Shown piece by piece: positions 15,863 to 21,421 of a DNA stretch of 21,421 bases. The stretch's first letter is position 1; every line of letters begins with the position of its first letter. The position numbers and the translations under genes are program-made. The notes under the pieces are model-generated. The model ran no database searches. It saw nothing but the letters and a program-made list of their open reading frames with translations, and had not been told where the DNA came from. Source of the DNA: Clostridia bacterium (lineage in GTDB: Bacteria; Bacillota; Clostridia; Oscillospirales; Ruminococcaceae); contig QKDG01000135.1 of assembly GCA_003246805.1 (NCBI GenBank), forward strand, positions 1 through 21,421, written 5' to 3'.

Positions 15863-18250
15863 TTATAATTCTCTTGACATCTGAGATTCATACCATTGTT
15901 CCTTAGTCATTAAAACAGGCCTTGGCTTTGAACCATCTGGTGGGCCTATGATTCCCATTTGTTCAAGCTCATCCATTATTCTTGCAGCACGTGCATATCC
16001 AAGCTTGAGCCTTCGCTGAAGATATGAGGTTGAGGCTTGCCCAGCGTCAACTACAATTTCAATTGCCTTTTCTACCATTTCATCTGTGCTGTCAATCGTG
16101 CCACCACTTGACTCCCCTTTTTGAACAGGAGCATTCTTCTCAATTTCTTCTAAAATATTTTCATCATAATCTGCTTTAATTTCATTCTTAATGAAGGAAA
16201 CTACGCTTTCAACCTCTTTATCTGTAACAAAGCAGCCCTGAATACGTGTCGGCTTTGGCGCCCCATAGGCTGAAAAAAGCATATCTCCGCGCCCTAAAAG
16301 CTTTTCTGCCCCTGCTGAATCAAGGATTGTTCTTGAATCAATCTGTGAAGATACTGAAAAAGCAATTCTGGTAGGAATATTTGCTTTGATAACACCTGTA
16401 ATAATATCAACAGAAGGACGTTGTGTTGCAATAACAAGATGCATTCCTGCTGCTCGTGCAAGCTGTGCAAGGCGGCATATTGCTTCTTCAACATCCTTGG
16501 CAGCTACCATCATAAGGTCTGCTAGCTCATCTATAATTATAACAATTTGGGGTAATGGGTCGATTCCGTCTTTTGTTTTTGCCATATCGTTAAAGCCTGT
16601 TATGTTTCGTACATTATAATCTGCAAATAGCTTATAACGCTTCTGCATTTCTGTAACAGCCCAGGATAAAGCACCTGCTGCCTTGCGAGGGTCAGTAACA
16701 ACCGGTATCAGAAGATGAGGTATTCCGTTATAAACCTCAAGCTCTACCATTTTAGGGTCAATCATCAATAGTCTTACATCATCCGGAGAAGATTTATATA
16801 AAAGGCTTATGATAAGTGAGTTGATACACACCGATTTTCCGGAGCCTGTTGCTCCTGCAATAAGAACATGTGGCATTTTTGCTATGTCAGCCACTACTAC
16901 GTTGCCTGTTATATCTTTTCCCAATGCAAAGGCTATATTACTTTTTGCCTCAACAAAATCTTTTGTTTCAAGCATTTCACGCATTGTTATTATATCCACG
17001 TCATTATTTGGAACTTCAATTCCTACCGCTGCTTTTCCCGGGATAGGTGCTTCTATTCTGATACTTTTAGCAGCAAGCGACATCTTTATATCATCCGTCA
17101 GGCTTGTGATACGGCTGACTTTTACACCAGCAGCCGGTTGTAATTCGTATCTCGTTACACTGGGCCCGCGGTTAATGTCAACAATACGCGTCTGCACTCC
17201 AAAGCTTTTTAGCGTGTTTACCAATATTTCTGCATTTTGTTTAAGCTCTTTTTGAGTTTCGTCTGAAACATTGCTTGCAACAGCAGGATTTAATATGCTA
17301 AGAGGAGGATTCTTATACATGCTAATTGAATCATCCTTCTGATACAGGCAGGTTTGCCCGTCCTTTTCAATATAAAGAGAATTCTTGCCGTCGTCATTTA
17401 TAGTGACGGCTTTTTTGATAATTTCCTGCAATTCAATGTTATCTGTTTTCTTTGCAGTTTCTTTTAGTTTTTCTTTTGTAATTTTTGGTGAGGCAACAGG
17501 ATGTACCGGCAGGATTTCCTGCTCATTTTCAACAGGAGAAGTATCGGCCTTAACCTTAACACCAGTTTGTTCCTCATCAATATATTTTGCTATATCTATT
17601 CTTGTGGAATTTTTATTTTTTATTTTTTTATCATCAATTTTATCAGCTAAGACGGCTTTTTCAGCCTTTGTACTGTTAATAGCTTTTGCGCCTTTTCTGA
17701 ATGGGGCTGATAAAAATCTGAACATGCTTAATAAAGTAATATTTGTTAGCAACATTAAAAAAGTAAAGGTGAGCAAAATCACAATAATAGTAGCCCCTAC
17801 CCTTTTAAATAGATATAGCAAAGGCCAGCCCAATACGGCGCTCATTAATCCGCCGCCTTTTAGCCCCATACCTCGATTATACAAATTGGTCAAGCATTCA
17901 GCAAAACCTGCCCCTTCAACCGAGCCTACAAATATAATCTGAACAATTGCACTGAACAATAAAATCAGCATAAAGCCCTGAAAAATCTTTGAGTATACCG
18001 TTGAACGTTCCTTTTCAAGTGCAATCATAATCGCTGCATAAATCATTATTGGGGCAACTAGAAAGACCGATACGCCAAAAAGCCCAAAAATTCCGTTATG
18101 GATTATCCTCCATAATGCTGCACCCTCAATAAAGGTAATCATAGCCACAAGAACACCGATAGAGAAAATTATTACAGACCAGAACTGATTGTTTGTCTTC
18201 TTTTTCTGAACTGGTTTGCTTTTTTTTGTTGTTTTCTTCTTTGCAGCCAT
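15863..18250 (-). CDS. ftsK: FtsK/SpoIIIE-type DNA translocase
   Basis: A 795-aa membrane DNA pump that moves chromosomal DNA through the septum at division or sporulation. A Lys-rich start (MAAKKKTTKKSK) leads into four or five membrane segments (about residues 23-44, 53-77, 91-110 and 135-177). A variable charged linker is followed by the motor: Walker A GATGSGKS at 466-473, IDPKMVELEVYNGIPHL, Walker B IVIIIDELADLMM near 569-581 and the IATQRPSVDIITG motif. The C-terminal winged-helix gamma domain (about 722-770, LQRRLKLGYARAARIMDELEQMGI) reads KOPS/SRS-type sites. The start was set at 18250 because AGGGGG is 8 bp ahead; a Met eight codons upstream lacks one. The TepA-YlzJ neighbours match the B. 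subtilis spoIIIE locus, favouring SpoIIIE. Confidence 0.95.
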   Translation of the reverse strand: MAAKKKTTKKSKPVQKKKTNNQFWSVIIFSIGVLVAMITFIEGAALWRIIHNGIFGLFGVSVFLVAPIMIYAAIMIALEKERSTVYSKIFQGFMLILLFSAIVQIIFVGSVEGAGFAECLTNLYNRGMGLKGGGLMSAVLGWPLLYLFKRVGATIIVILLTFTFLMLLTNITLLSMFRFLSAPFRKGAKAINSTKAEKAVLADKIDDKKIKNKNSTRIDIAKYIDEEQTGVKVKADTSPVENEQEILPVHPVASPKITKEKLKETAKKTDNIELQEIIKKAVTINDDGKNSLYIEKDGQTCLYQKDDSISMYKNPPLSILNPAVASNVSDETQKELKQNAEILVNTLKSFGVQTRIVDINRGPSVTRYELQPAAGVKVSRITSLTDDIKMSLAAKSIRIEAPIPGKAAVGIEVPNNDVDIITMREMLETKDFVEAKSNIAFALGKDITGNVVVADIAKMPHVLIAGATGSGKSVCINSLIISLLYKSSPDDVRLLMIDPKMVELEVYNGIPHLLIPVVTDPRKAAGALSWAVTEMQKRYKLFADYNVRNITGFNDMAKTKDGIDPLPQIVIIIDELADLMMVAAKDVEEAICRLAQLARAAGMHLVIATQRPSVDIITGVIKANIPTRIAFSVSSQIDSRTILDSAGAEKLLGRGDMLFSAYGAPKPTRIQGCFVTDKEVESVVSFIKNEIKADYDENILEEIEKNAPVQKGESSGGTIDSTDEMVEKAIEIVVDAGQASTSYLQRRLKLGYARAARIMDELEQMGIIGPPDGSKPRPVLMTKEQWYESQMSREL

Positions 18251-18275
18251 TTTTCGTCCCCCTAAATGTAGCATT

Positions 18276-18327
18276 TTTTTAAAGCTAATTAAATATGCGT
18301 TCTATCTTCTATACAACCGATTGTATA
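18276..18327 (-). promoter_or_regulatory. Possible internal promoter and palindrome ahead of ftsK
   Basis: On the minus strand TTGTAT is followed after 17 bp by TTTAAT, ahead of the ftsK ribosome binding site. An 18-bp inverted repeat, TATACAA-N4-TTGTATA (18310-18327), overlaps this -35 box and the uppP stop codon. The -35 match is weak (3 of 6), so this is a candidate only. Confidence 0.25.
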
Positions 18328-19136
18328 CCGAAATAAATAATTACAATTACGCCGAGAATTATTCTGTACCAGCCAAAGACTTTGAAATCATGCTTTTTTA
18401 TGTATCCCATGAGGAATTTAATAACAAAAATTGAAACTATAAAAGCCGTTATCATTCCACAAAAAAGTATTGCTGCCTCAATCCCTGTGAAATCAAAACC
18501 GAACTTTAATAGTTTGAGTATGCTTGCACCAAGCATTACGGGCACAGCAAGGAAAAATGTAAATTCAGCGGCAACTGTTCTTGATATTCCTATCAGCAAC
18601 GCACCAACAATCGTAGCGCCGGAACGCGATGTTCCCGGAAAAACAGCAGCTATAAGCTGAAAAAAACCAATAAGCAATGCTACATTATATGTAATCTGTG
18701 AAATTGAATTTATCTTTGCCTTGTTGCTTTTATTATAAATTTCAATAATTATAAATAGAATTCCAAAAATAATAAGCATAATGGATACTATATGATAATT
18801 ATAAAAAAGCTCATTCAATTTATCATCCCACAAAACCCCTACTATTGCAGCAGGCAGGCAGGCGACAATAATTTTTAACCACATCGAAAATATATCCTTT
18901 TTAATTTCAATGCCGTTTTTAAAGGAAAATGGAAACAGCTTGTTCCAAAACAGCACTACTACTGCTAATATTGCCCCAAGCTGTATTACTACCAAAAACA
19001 TTTCCTTAAAAGCATCTGTCGTATCAAGCTTTATGAATTCATCAAGCAAAATCATATGCCCTGTGCTGCTAATAGGCAGCCATTCTGTTATTCCTTCAAC
19101 AATTCCGAAAATTATTGCCTTTAAAATTTCTATCAT
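18309..19136 (-). CDS. uppP: Undecaprenyl-diphosphatase (BacA family)
   Basis: A 275-aa integral membrane enzyme that dephosphorylates undecaprenyl pyrophosphate, recycling the lipid carrier for peptidoglycan synthesis; overexpression gives bacitracin resistance. Both active-site motifs are intact: EGITEWLPISSTGH at 14-27 and FPGTSRSG at 166-173. Seven to eight hydrophobic segments and the total length are normal for the family. GGGAG stands about 11 bp before the ATG. In B. subtilis uppP is not in the tepA-spoIIIE locus, so its insertion between ylzJ and ftsK is a lineage feature. It shares the unit with ispH, which supplies precursors of the same lipid. Confidence 0.95.
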   Translation of the reverse strand: MIEILKAIIFGIVEGITEWLPISSTGHMILLDEFIKLDTTDAFKEMFLVVIQLGAILAVVVLFWNKLFPFSFKNGIEIKKDIFSMWLKIIVACLPAAIVGVLWDDKLNELFYNYHIVSIMLIIFGILFIIIEIYNKSNKAKINSISQITYNVALLIGFFQLIAAVFPGTSRSGATIVGALLIGISRTVAAEFTFFLAVPVMLGASILKLLKFGFDFTGIEAAILFCGMITAFIVSIFVIKFLMGYIKKHDFKVFGWYRIILGVIVIIYFGIQSVV

Positions 19137-19166
19137 ATATGTTTAAATCTCCCGTCAAATTTGTAA

Positions 19167-19364
19167 TCAATTAATATATGAATACGGCTGGTATTCTTGC
19201 TTTAAATAATTATAAGGGTCGGTTGAATGAAGCCTTATAACTTCCTTCCTACCGTCGTTTACCTTGTATTCAAGAATTCCACCTGCAATGTTTTGATACT
19301 GTGCCTGGCTATAATTGTTACTGTCAAAAAAAATGTCAAGCTCATTTACTATTGTGTGTAGCAT
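19167..19364 (-). CDS. YlzJ-like protein
   Basis: A 65-aa protein matching the YlzJ-like family by size, position and the C-terminal pattern VIRLHSTDPYNYLK (B. subtilis YlzJ ends similarly around SSDP.xYL). Function is unknown. It lies 3 bp after the tepA stop, with AGGAAG inside the tepA tail as its ribosome binding site, so the two are translationally linked. The same tepA-ylzJ-spoIIIE order occurs in Bacillus. Confidence 0.85.
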   Translation of the reverse strand: MLHTIVNELDIFFDSNNYSQAQYQNIAGGILEYKVNDGRKEVIRLHSTDPYNYLKQEYQPYSYIN

Positions 19365-19367
19365 AAT

Positions 19368-20111
19368 CTATTCTTCCTCATCATAAGACTTTGGGTTTTC
19401 TTCAATTAATTTGTATAAATATTCAATAGCGTTGCTTAAACCACCAAGCTCGTCAATCAGCCCTTCTTTAACCGCCGCATCACCATCAAGAACAGTACCG
19501 ACATCCATAACAAGCTCGCCTGTCTGCATCATCAGTTCCCGGAAGCGGTCACCTGAAATATTGCTGTTGGCTGAAACAAATCGAACAATTCTCTCCTGCA
19601 TTTTATCAAAATAGGATAATGTCTGTGGCACACCAAGAACAAGCCCTGTCATTCTTACAGGATGAATTGTCATGGTGGCTGAGGGAACAATAAATGAATG
19701 CTTTGCACAAACAGCAAGAGGCACCCCGATAGAATGCCCACCGCCAACAACTATCGATACCGTCGGAGTTTTCATCCCAGCAATAAGCTCTGCAATTGCA
19801 AGCCCCGCTTCAACGTCGCCCCCTACGGTATTGAGAATTATAACAAGTCCCTCAATACTTTCTTCTTGCTCAATAGCAACAAGTGCAGGAATGATATGCT
19901 CATATTTTGTTGTTTTATTTTGCGGGGGAAGAATATAATGCCCTTCAATCTGCCCGATAATGCTTAAACAATGAATAACGTGTTTGGAGTTTCGGACCTG
20001 AATCTGACCGACACTTTCAATCTGTTCTTCCTGATTCTCAACAATATTATTGCTATCTGATGATTCATTAGGTTTTTCTTCGTTAACATTTTTATGATAC
20101 TTAAAATTCAT
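19368..20111 (-). CDS. tepA: ClpP-like serine protease, TepA family
   Basis: A 247-aa protein of the ClpP/crotonase fold. An acidic, low-complexity N-terminus (about residues 1-38) precedes the core. LNTVGGDVEAG (94-103) corresponds to the oxyanion strand, the catalytic Ser127 lies in GGGHSIGVPLA, His150 in TMTIHPVRM and the likely Asp209 in VLDGDAAV. There is no signal peptide. In B. subtilis TepA was linked to translocation and spore outgrowth (SASP degradation); here the role is inferred from family and synteny. GGAGAG precedes the ATG. It is the first gene of the eleven-gene unit, preceded by a consensus promoter and a small leader hairpin. Confidence 0.9.
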   Translation of the reverse strand: MNFKYHKNVNEEKPNESSDSNNIVENQEEQIESVGQIQVRNSKHVIHCLSIIGQIEGHYILPPQNKTTKYEHIIPALVAIEQEESIEGLVIILNTVGGDVEAGLAIAELIAGMKTPTVSIVVGGGHSIGVPLAVCAKHSFIVPSATMTIHPVRMTGLVLGVPQTLSYFDKMQERIVRFVSANSNISGDRFRELMMQTGELVMDVGTVLDGDAAVKEGLIDELGGLSNAIEYLYKLIEENPKSYDEEE

Positions 20112-20122
20112 TTAATACTCTC

Positions 20123-20141
20123 CAATAGTTTTATACTATTG
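20123..20141 (-). promoter_or_regulatory. Leader hairpin abutting the tepA ribosome binding site
   Basis: CAATAGT and ACTATTG form a 7-bp stem with a 5-nt loop in the tepA leader. The last stem base is the first G of the GGAGAG ribosome binding site. No T-tract follows, so it is not a terminator. It could tune initiation or protect the 5' end of the long mRNA. Confidence 0.45.
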
Positions 20142-20199
20142 TTAAGCATTTTGATTAAAATTATTCAGACAACCTATTATAATGAATAATACTCTTTTA

Positions 20200-20227
20200 A
20201 TTATATCATTAATATTTTTGATGTCAA
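20200..20227 (-). promoter_or_regulatory. Consensus sigma-A promoter of the tepA-ispH unit
   Basis: On the minus strand TTGACA (20227-20222) and TATAAT (20205-20200) are both perfect, separated by 16 bp, about 90 bp ahead of tepA. The expected transcript start is near 20193. This is the strongest promoter seen in the window and the only clear one ahead of the eleven genes. Confidence 0.8.
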
Positions 20228-20483
20228 TGTAATTTGATTGGCATACTGAAAAATGTAAAATTTCTGATTTCATTTATCATCATAAAAAATAAGAAATATA
20301 TAAAATAACAAATTTATATAATTTTATCGATAATATTTTACTAATTTTAGAATCAATTTATAATAAAGCCTTTTTATATTAATAGACTTCGCTGGAATTT
20401 GTTGAGCACGCCTCTCTCTTAACAAATAGCGGGGGAATTATTGAGCGGGCACCATCAACGTGCTTTAATTTCTTTATAAATTC
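20228..20483. other. AT-rich intergenic region with no protein gene
   Basis: Bases 20228-20380 are almost pure A+T and show no convincing gene. A weak plus-strand promoter (TTTACT at 20337-20342, 16 bp, TATAAT at 20359-20364) points into a GC-richer hairpin cluster at 20390-20475, described separately. No clear terminator was seen for the leftward two-gene cassette. Confidence 0.6.
20371..20476 (+). ncRNA. Candidate structured small RNA
   Basis: The patch forms one clear hairpin: CGCT (20390-20393), a 3-nt bulge and ATTTGTTGAG (20397-20406) pair with CTTAACAAAT (20418-20427) and AGCG (20428-20431). A second, weaker hairpin (GCAC 20449-20452 with GTGC 20460-20463) is followed by TTTAATTTCTTT. 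AGCACG (20405-20410) can alternatively pair with CGTGCT (20459-20464). The candidate promoter at 20337-20364 would start a transcript near 20371. No known RNA family was recognised, and the strand is uncertain. Confidence 0.3.
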
Positions 20484-20978
20484 TTATTGCTCAAAATTAT
20501 CCCATTTATTATAGACTTTTTTAATAGCTTTAAATGGTGAGGAATCTCCATCCAATTTATCTTTAAAAATACTGTTTTTGCTAAACAGATTATGTATTTC
20601 CCGATAATATGTTTTTTTAAATCTTTCAGTATCTCCTTTCCCGTCAAGATATTTTTGACAAATCTGTTCATAACAATTTAGTGCTTCTTCTAAAACAAAA
20701 TCTCTTTTCTTCTTAACAGTGTCTCTCTTTTTATCCGCCTCCAAATATTCAAAGCACATTGTATCAAATCCATCGACATATCTTTTTGCTGAACTTAATT
20801 GGTTAGCCATTTCAAGTTCAATTTGCCCTTGCGCTATTTTTAATTGTTCCATGCAAATTTTTAGTGATAAATCATCAAGTCGTTTTTGTTCTTTTTCTAA
20901 TTTAATGTTTGCAATAACGCTATAAAAACTCAATAATAAACTAATACCAGCAATAATGCATAAAGCCCAGTCAGCCAT
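20484..20978 (-). CDS. Membrane-anchored coiled-coil protein of unknown function
   Basis: A 164-aa protein that I do not recognise. Residues 5-26 form one membrane helix (WALCIIAGISLLLSFYSVIA). A long, charged helical stretch follows (about 28-115, rich in Lys, Glu, Leu and Gln), probably a coiled coil, then a Lys/aromatic-rich tail (FKAIKKVYNKWDNFEQ). No catalytic motif was seen. The ribosome binding site AAGGAGG, 7 bp before the ATG, is among the strongest in the window. The gene starts 2 bp after the upstream 112-aa gene, so they form a cassette. The topology would place the coiled coil in the cytoplasm or outside depending on orientation; the start (MADW) carries no positive charge, while the flank after the helix does. 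Confidence 0.8.
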   Translation of the reverse strand: MADWALCIIAGISLLLSFYSVIANIKLEKEQKRLDDLSLKICMEQLKIAQGQIELEMANQLSSAKRYVDGFDTMCFEYLEADKKRDTVKKKRDFVLEEALNCYEQICQKYLDGKGDTERFKKTYYREIHNLFSKNSIFKDKLDGDSSPFKAIKKVYNKWDNFEQ

Positions 20979-20980
20979 AC

Positions 20981-21319
20981 CTATTCCTCCTTAATTGCGT
21001 CATTTAACAAAGCTAAATATTCAAGATAATCGTCATTAGCTTGTGCACGTGGCGTTCGTAAAAATTTTCGTGCCCTAAATCTTTGGGTTTTTCTATGAGA
21101 TTCTAAACCACTTGGTTCACTAAAGTATCGTACTCTTGGGGGATTTTTTGAAAGCTGACTAAATATCAAAAGCCTCACTTGTAATTCATTAAAAACAGTT
21201 TCTTTATCATCAGGATATTTACAAATGATTTCTCTAACAATTTTTTTAATGGATGACTTTTTGTTTTTGCTTTTAAGAATTTTTGATATATATCCACTAA
21301 CTATACTTGATATATCCAT
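20981..21319 (-). CDS. Hypothetical 112-aa protein
   Basis: I do not recognise this protein. It is basic, with a Lys-rich N-terminal part (SGYISKILKSKNKKSSIKK), a helical middle and an Arg-rich stretch (RYFSEPSGLESHRKTQRFRA), ending in an acidic helix (DDYLEYLALLNDAIKEE). There is no membrane segment or signal peptide. The basic character would fit nucleic-acid binding, but this is inference from composition only. GGAG lies about 11 bp before the ATG. It is the first visible gene of the leftward cassette with the coiled-coil membrane protein. Confidence 0.7.
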   Translation of the reverse strand: MDISSIVSGYISKILKSKNKKSSIKKIVREIICKYPDDKETVFNELQVRLLIFSQLSKNPPRVRYFSEPSGLESHRKTQRFRARKFLRTPRAQANDDYLEYLALLNDAIKEE

Positions 21320-21346
21320 TGTAATATCATCTCCAAACGTTATTTA

Positions 21347-21374
21347 CCTATATTTTACCACCAAAAACAGTCAA
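21347..21374 (-). promoter_or_regulatory. Possible promoter of the two-gene cassette
   Basis: On the minus strand TTGACT (21374-21369) and TATAGG (21352-21347) are separated by 16 bp, about 28 bp ahead of the ATG at 21319. The -35 box is good and the -10 box is weak. If real, the cassette is an independent two-gene unit rather than the end of a longer operon. Confidence 0.4.
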
Positions 21375-21421
21375 AGGCAACATTTATTAACGACAAAGTA
21401 CAAAAATCTATAAAAAGCACT

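Noticed and set aside
17385..17942. 185-aa plus-strand open frame opposite ftsK
   Set aside because: It mirrors the ftsK linker and membrane region; hydrophobicity is a by-product of the complement, and no start signal was seen.
18251..18274. Upstream ATG of ftsK at 18274
   Set aside because: No ribosome binding site precedes it, and the AGGGGG serving the ATG at 18250 lies inside the extension.
20390..20475. Type III toxin-antitoxin repeat array
   Set aside because: Only two imperfect copies, lying downstream of the cassette rather than upstream, and neither protein shows ToxN-like motifs.
20474..20671. 65-aa minus-strand frame overlapping the coiled-coil gene
   Set aside because: It lies in another frame of the better-supported 164-aa gene, which has a strong ribosome binding site and a membrane helix.

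Overview
The window is a chromosomal segment of a low-GC Bacillota bacterium, most likely a spore-forming member of class Clostridia (Oscillospiraceae/Ruminococcaceae-like). The reasons are: a PurL-PurQ fusion of the clostridial type, an IspH reductase fused to an S1 ribosomal protein (a fusion known from Clostridia), a TepA-YlzJ-FtsK/SpoIIIE neighbourhood as in Bacillus and Clostridium, a BofC-like exported protein, AGGAGG-type ribosome binding sites and AT-rich spacers. Genus-level assignment is not possible from the sequence alone. No tRNA, rRNA, CRISPR array, transposase or integrase was seen.

Left part (1-7372). The 3' 90% of purL enters from the left edge on the plus strand. It converges on a small exported protein gene (3538-3852, minus). 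Between them lies a 190-bp spacer with two near-identical 25-bp palindromic units that look like two terminators, one working on each strand. A divergent spacer (3853-3973) carries a good sigma-A promoter for a class A penicillin-binding protein, followed by a THUMP-domain 23S rRNA methyltransferase and a strong terminator.

Main part (7397-20227, all minus strand). Eleven tightly packed genes read leftwards from a promoter with perfect -35 and -10 hexamers at 20200-20227: tepA-like protease, ylzJ-like, uppP, ftsK/spoIIIE, ygiQ-type radical SAM, a membrane-anchored ComEC-type metallo-beta-lactamase protein, a DUF3006 protein, an RpiR/MurR-type regulator, a BaiN/HI0933-type flavoprotein, a cmk-plsC fusion and the ispH-rpsA fusion. 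They end at a bidirectional terminator facing the methyltransferase gene. Gaps are at most 57 bp and four junctions overlap, so one long transcription unit is likely. It joins envelope and isoprenoid functions (UppP, IspH, PlsC), chromosome segregation (FtsK), nucleotide supply (Cmk) and translation (S1).

Right part (20228-21421). An AT-rich spacer of about 370 bp holds a compact, hairpin-rich, GC-richer patch (20390-20475) that could be a small RNA. Beyond it is a two-gene minus-strand cassette of unknown function: a 112-aa protein, then a membrane-anchored coiled-coil protein with a very strong ribosome binding site. This cassette and the adjacent structured patch are the least explained part of the window and the best candidates for an accessory system. 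Function could not be assigned.
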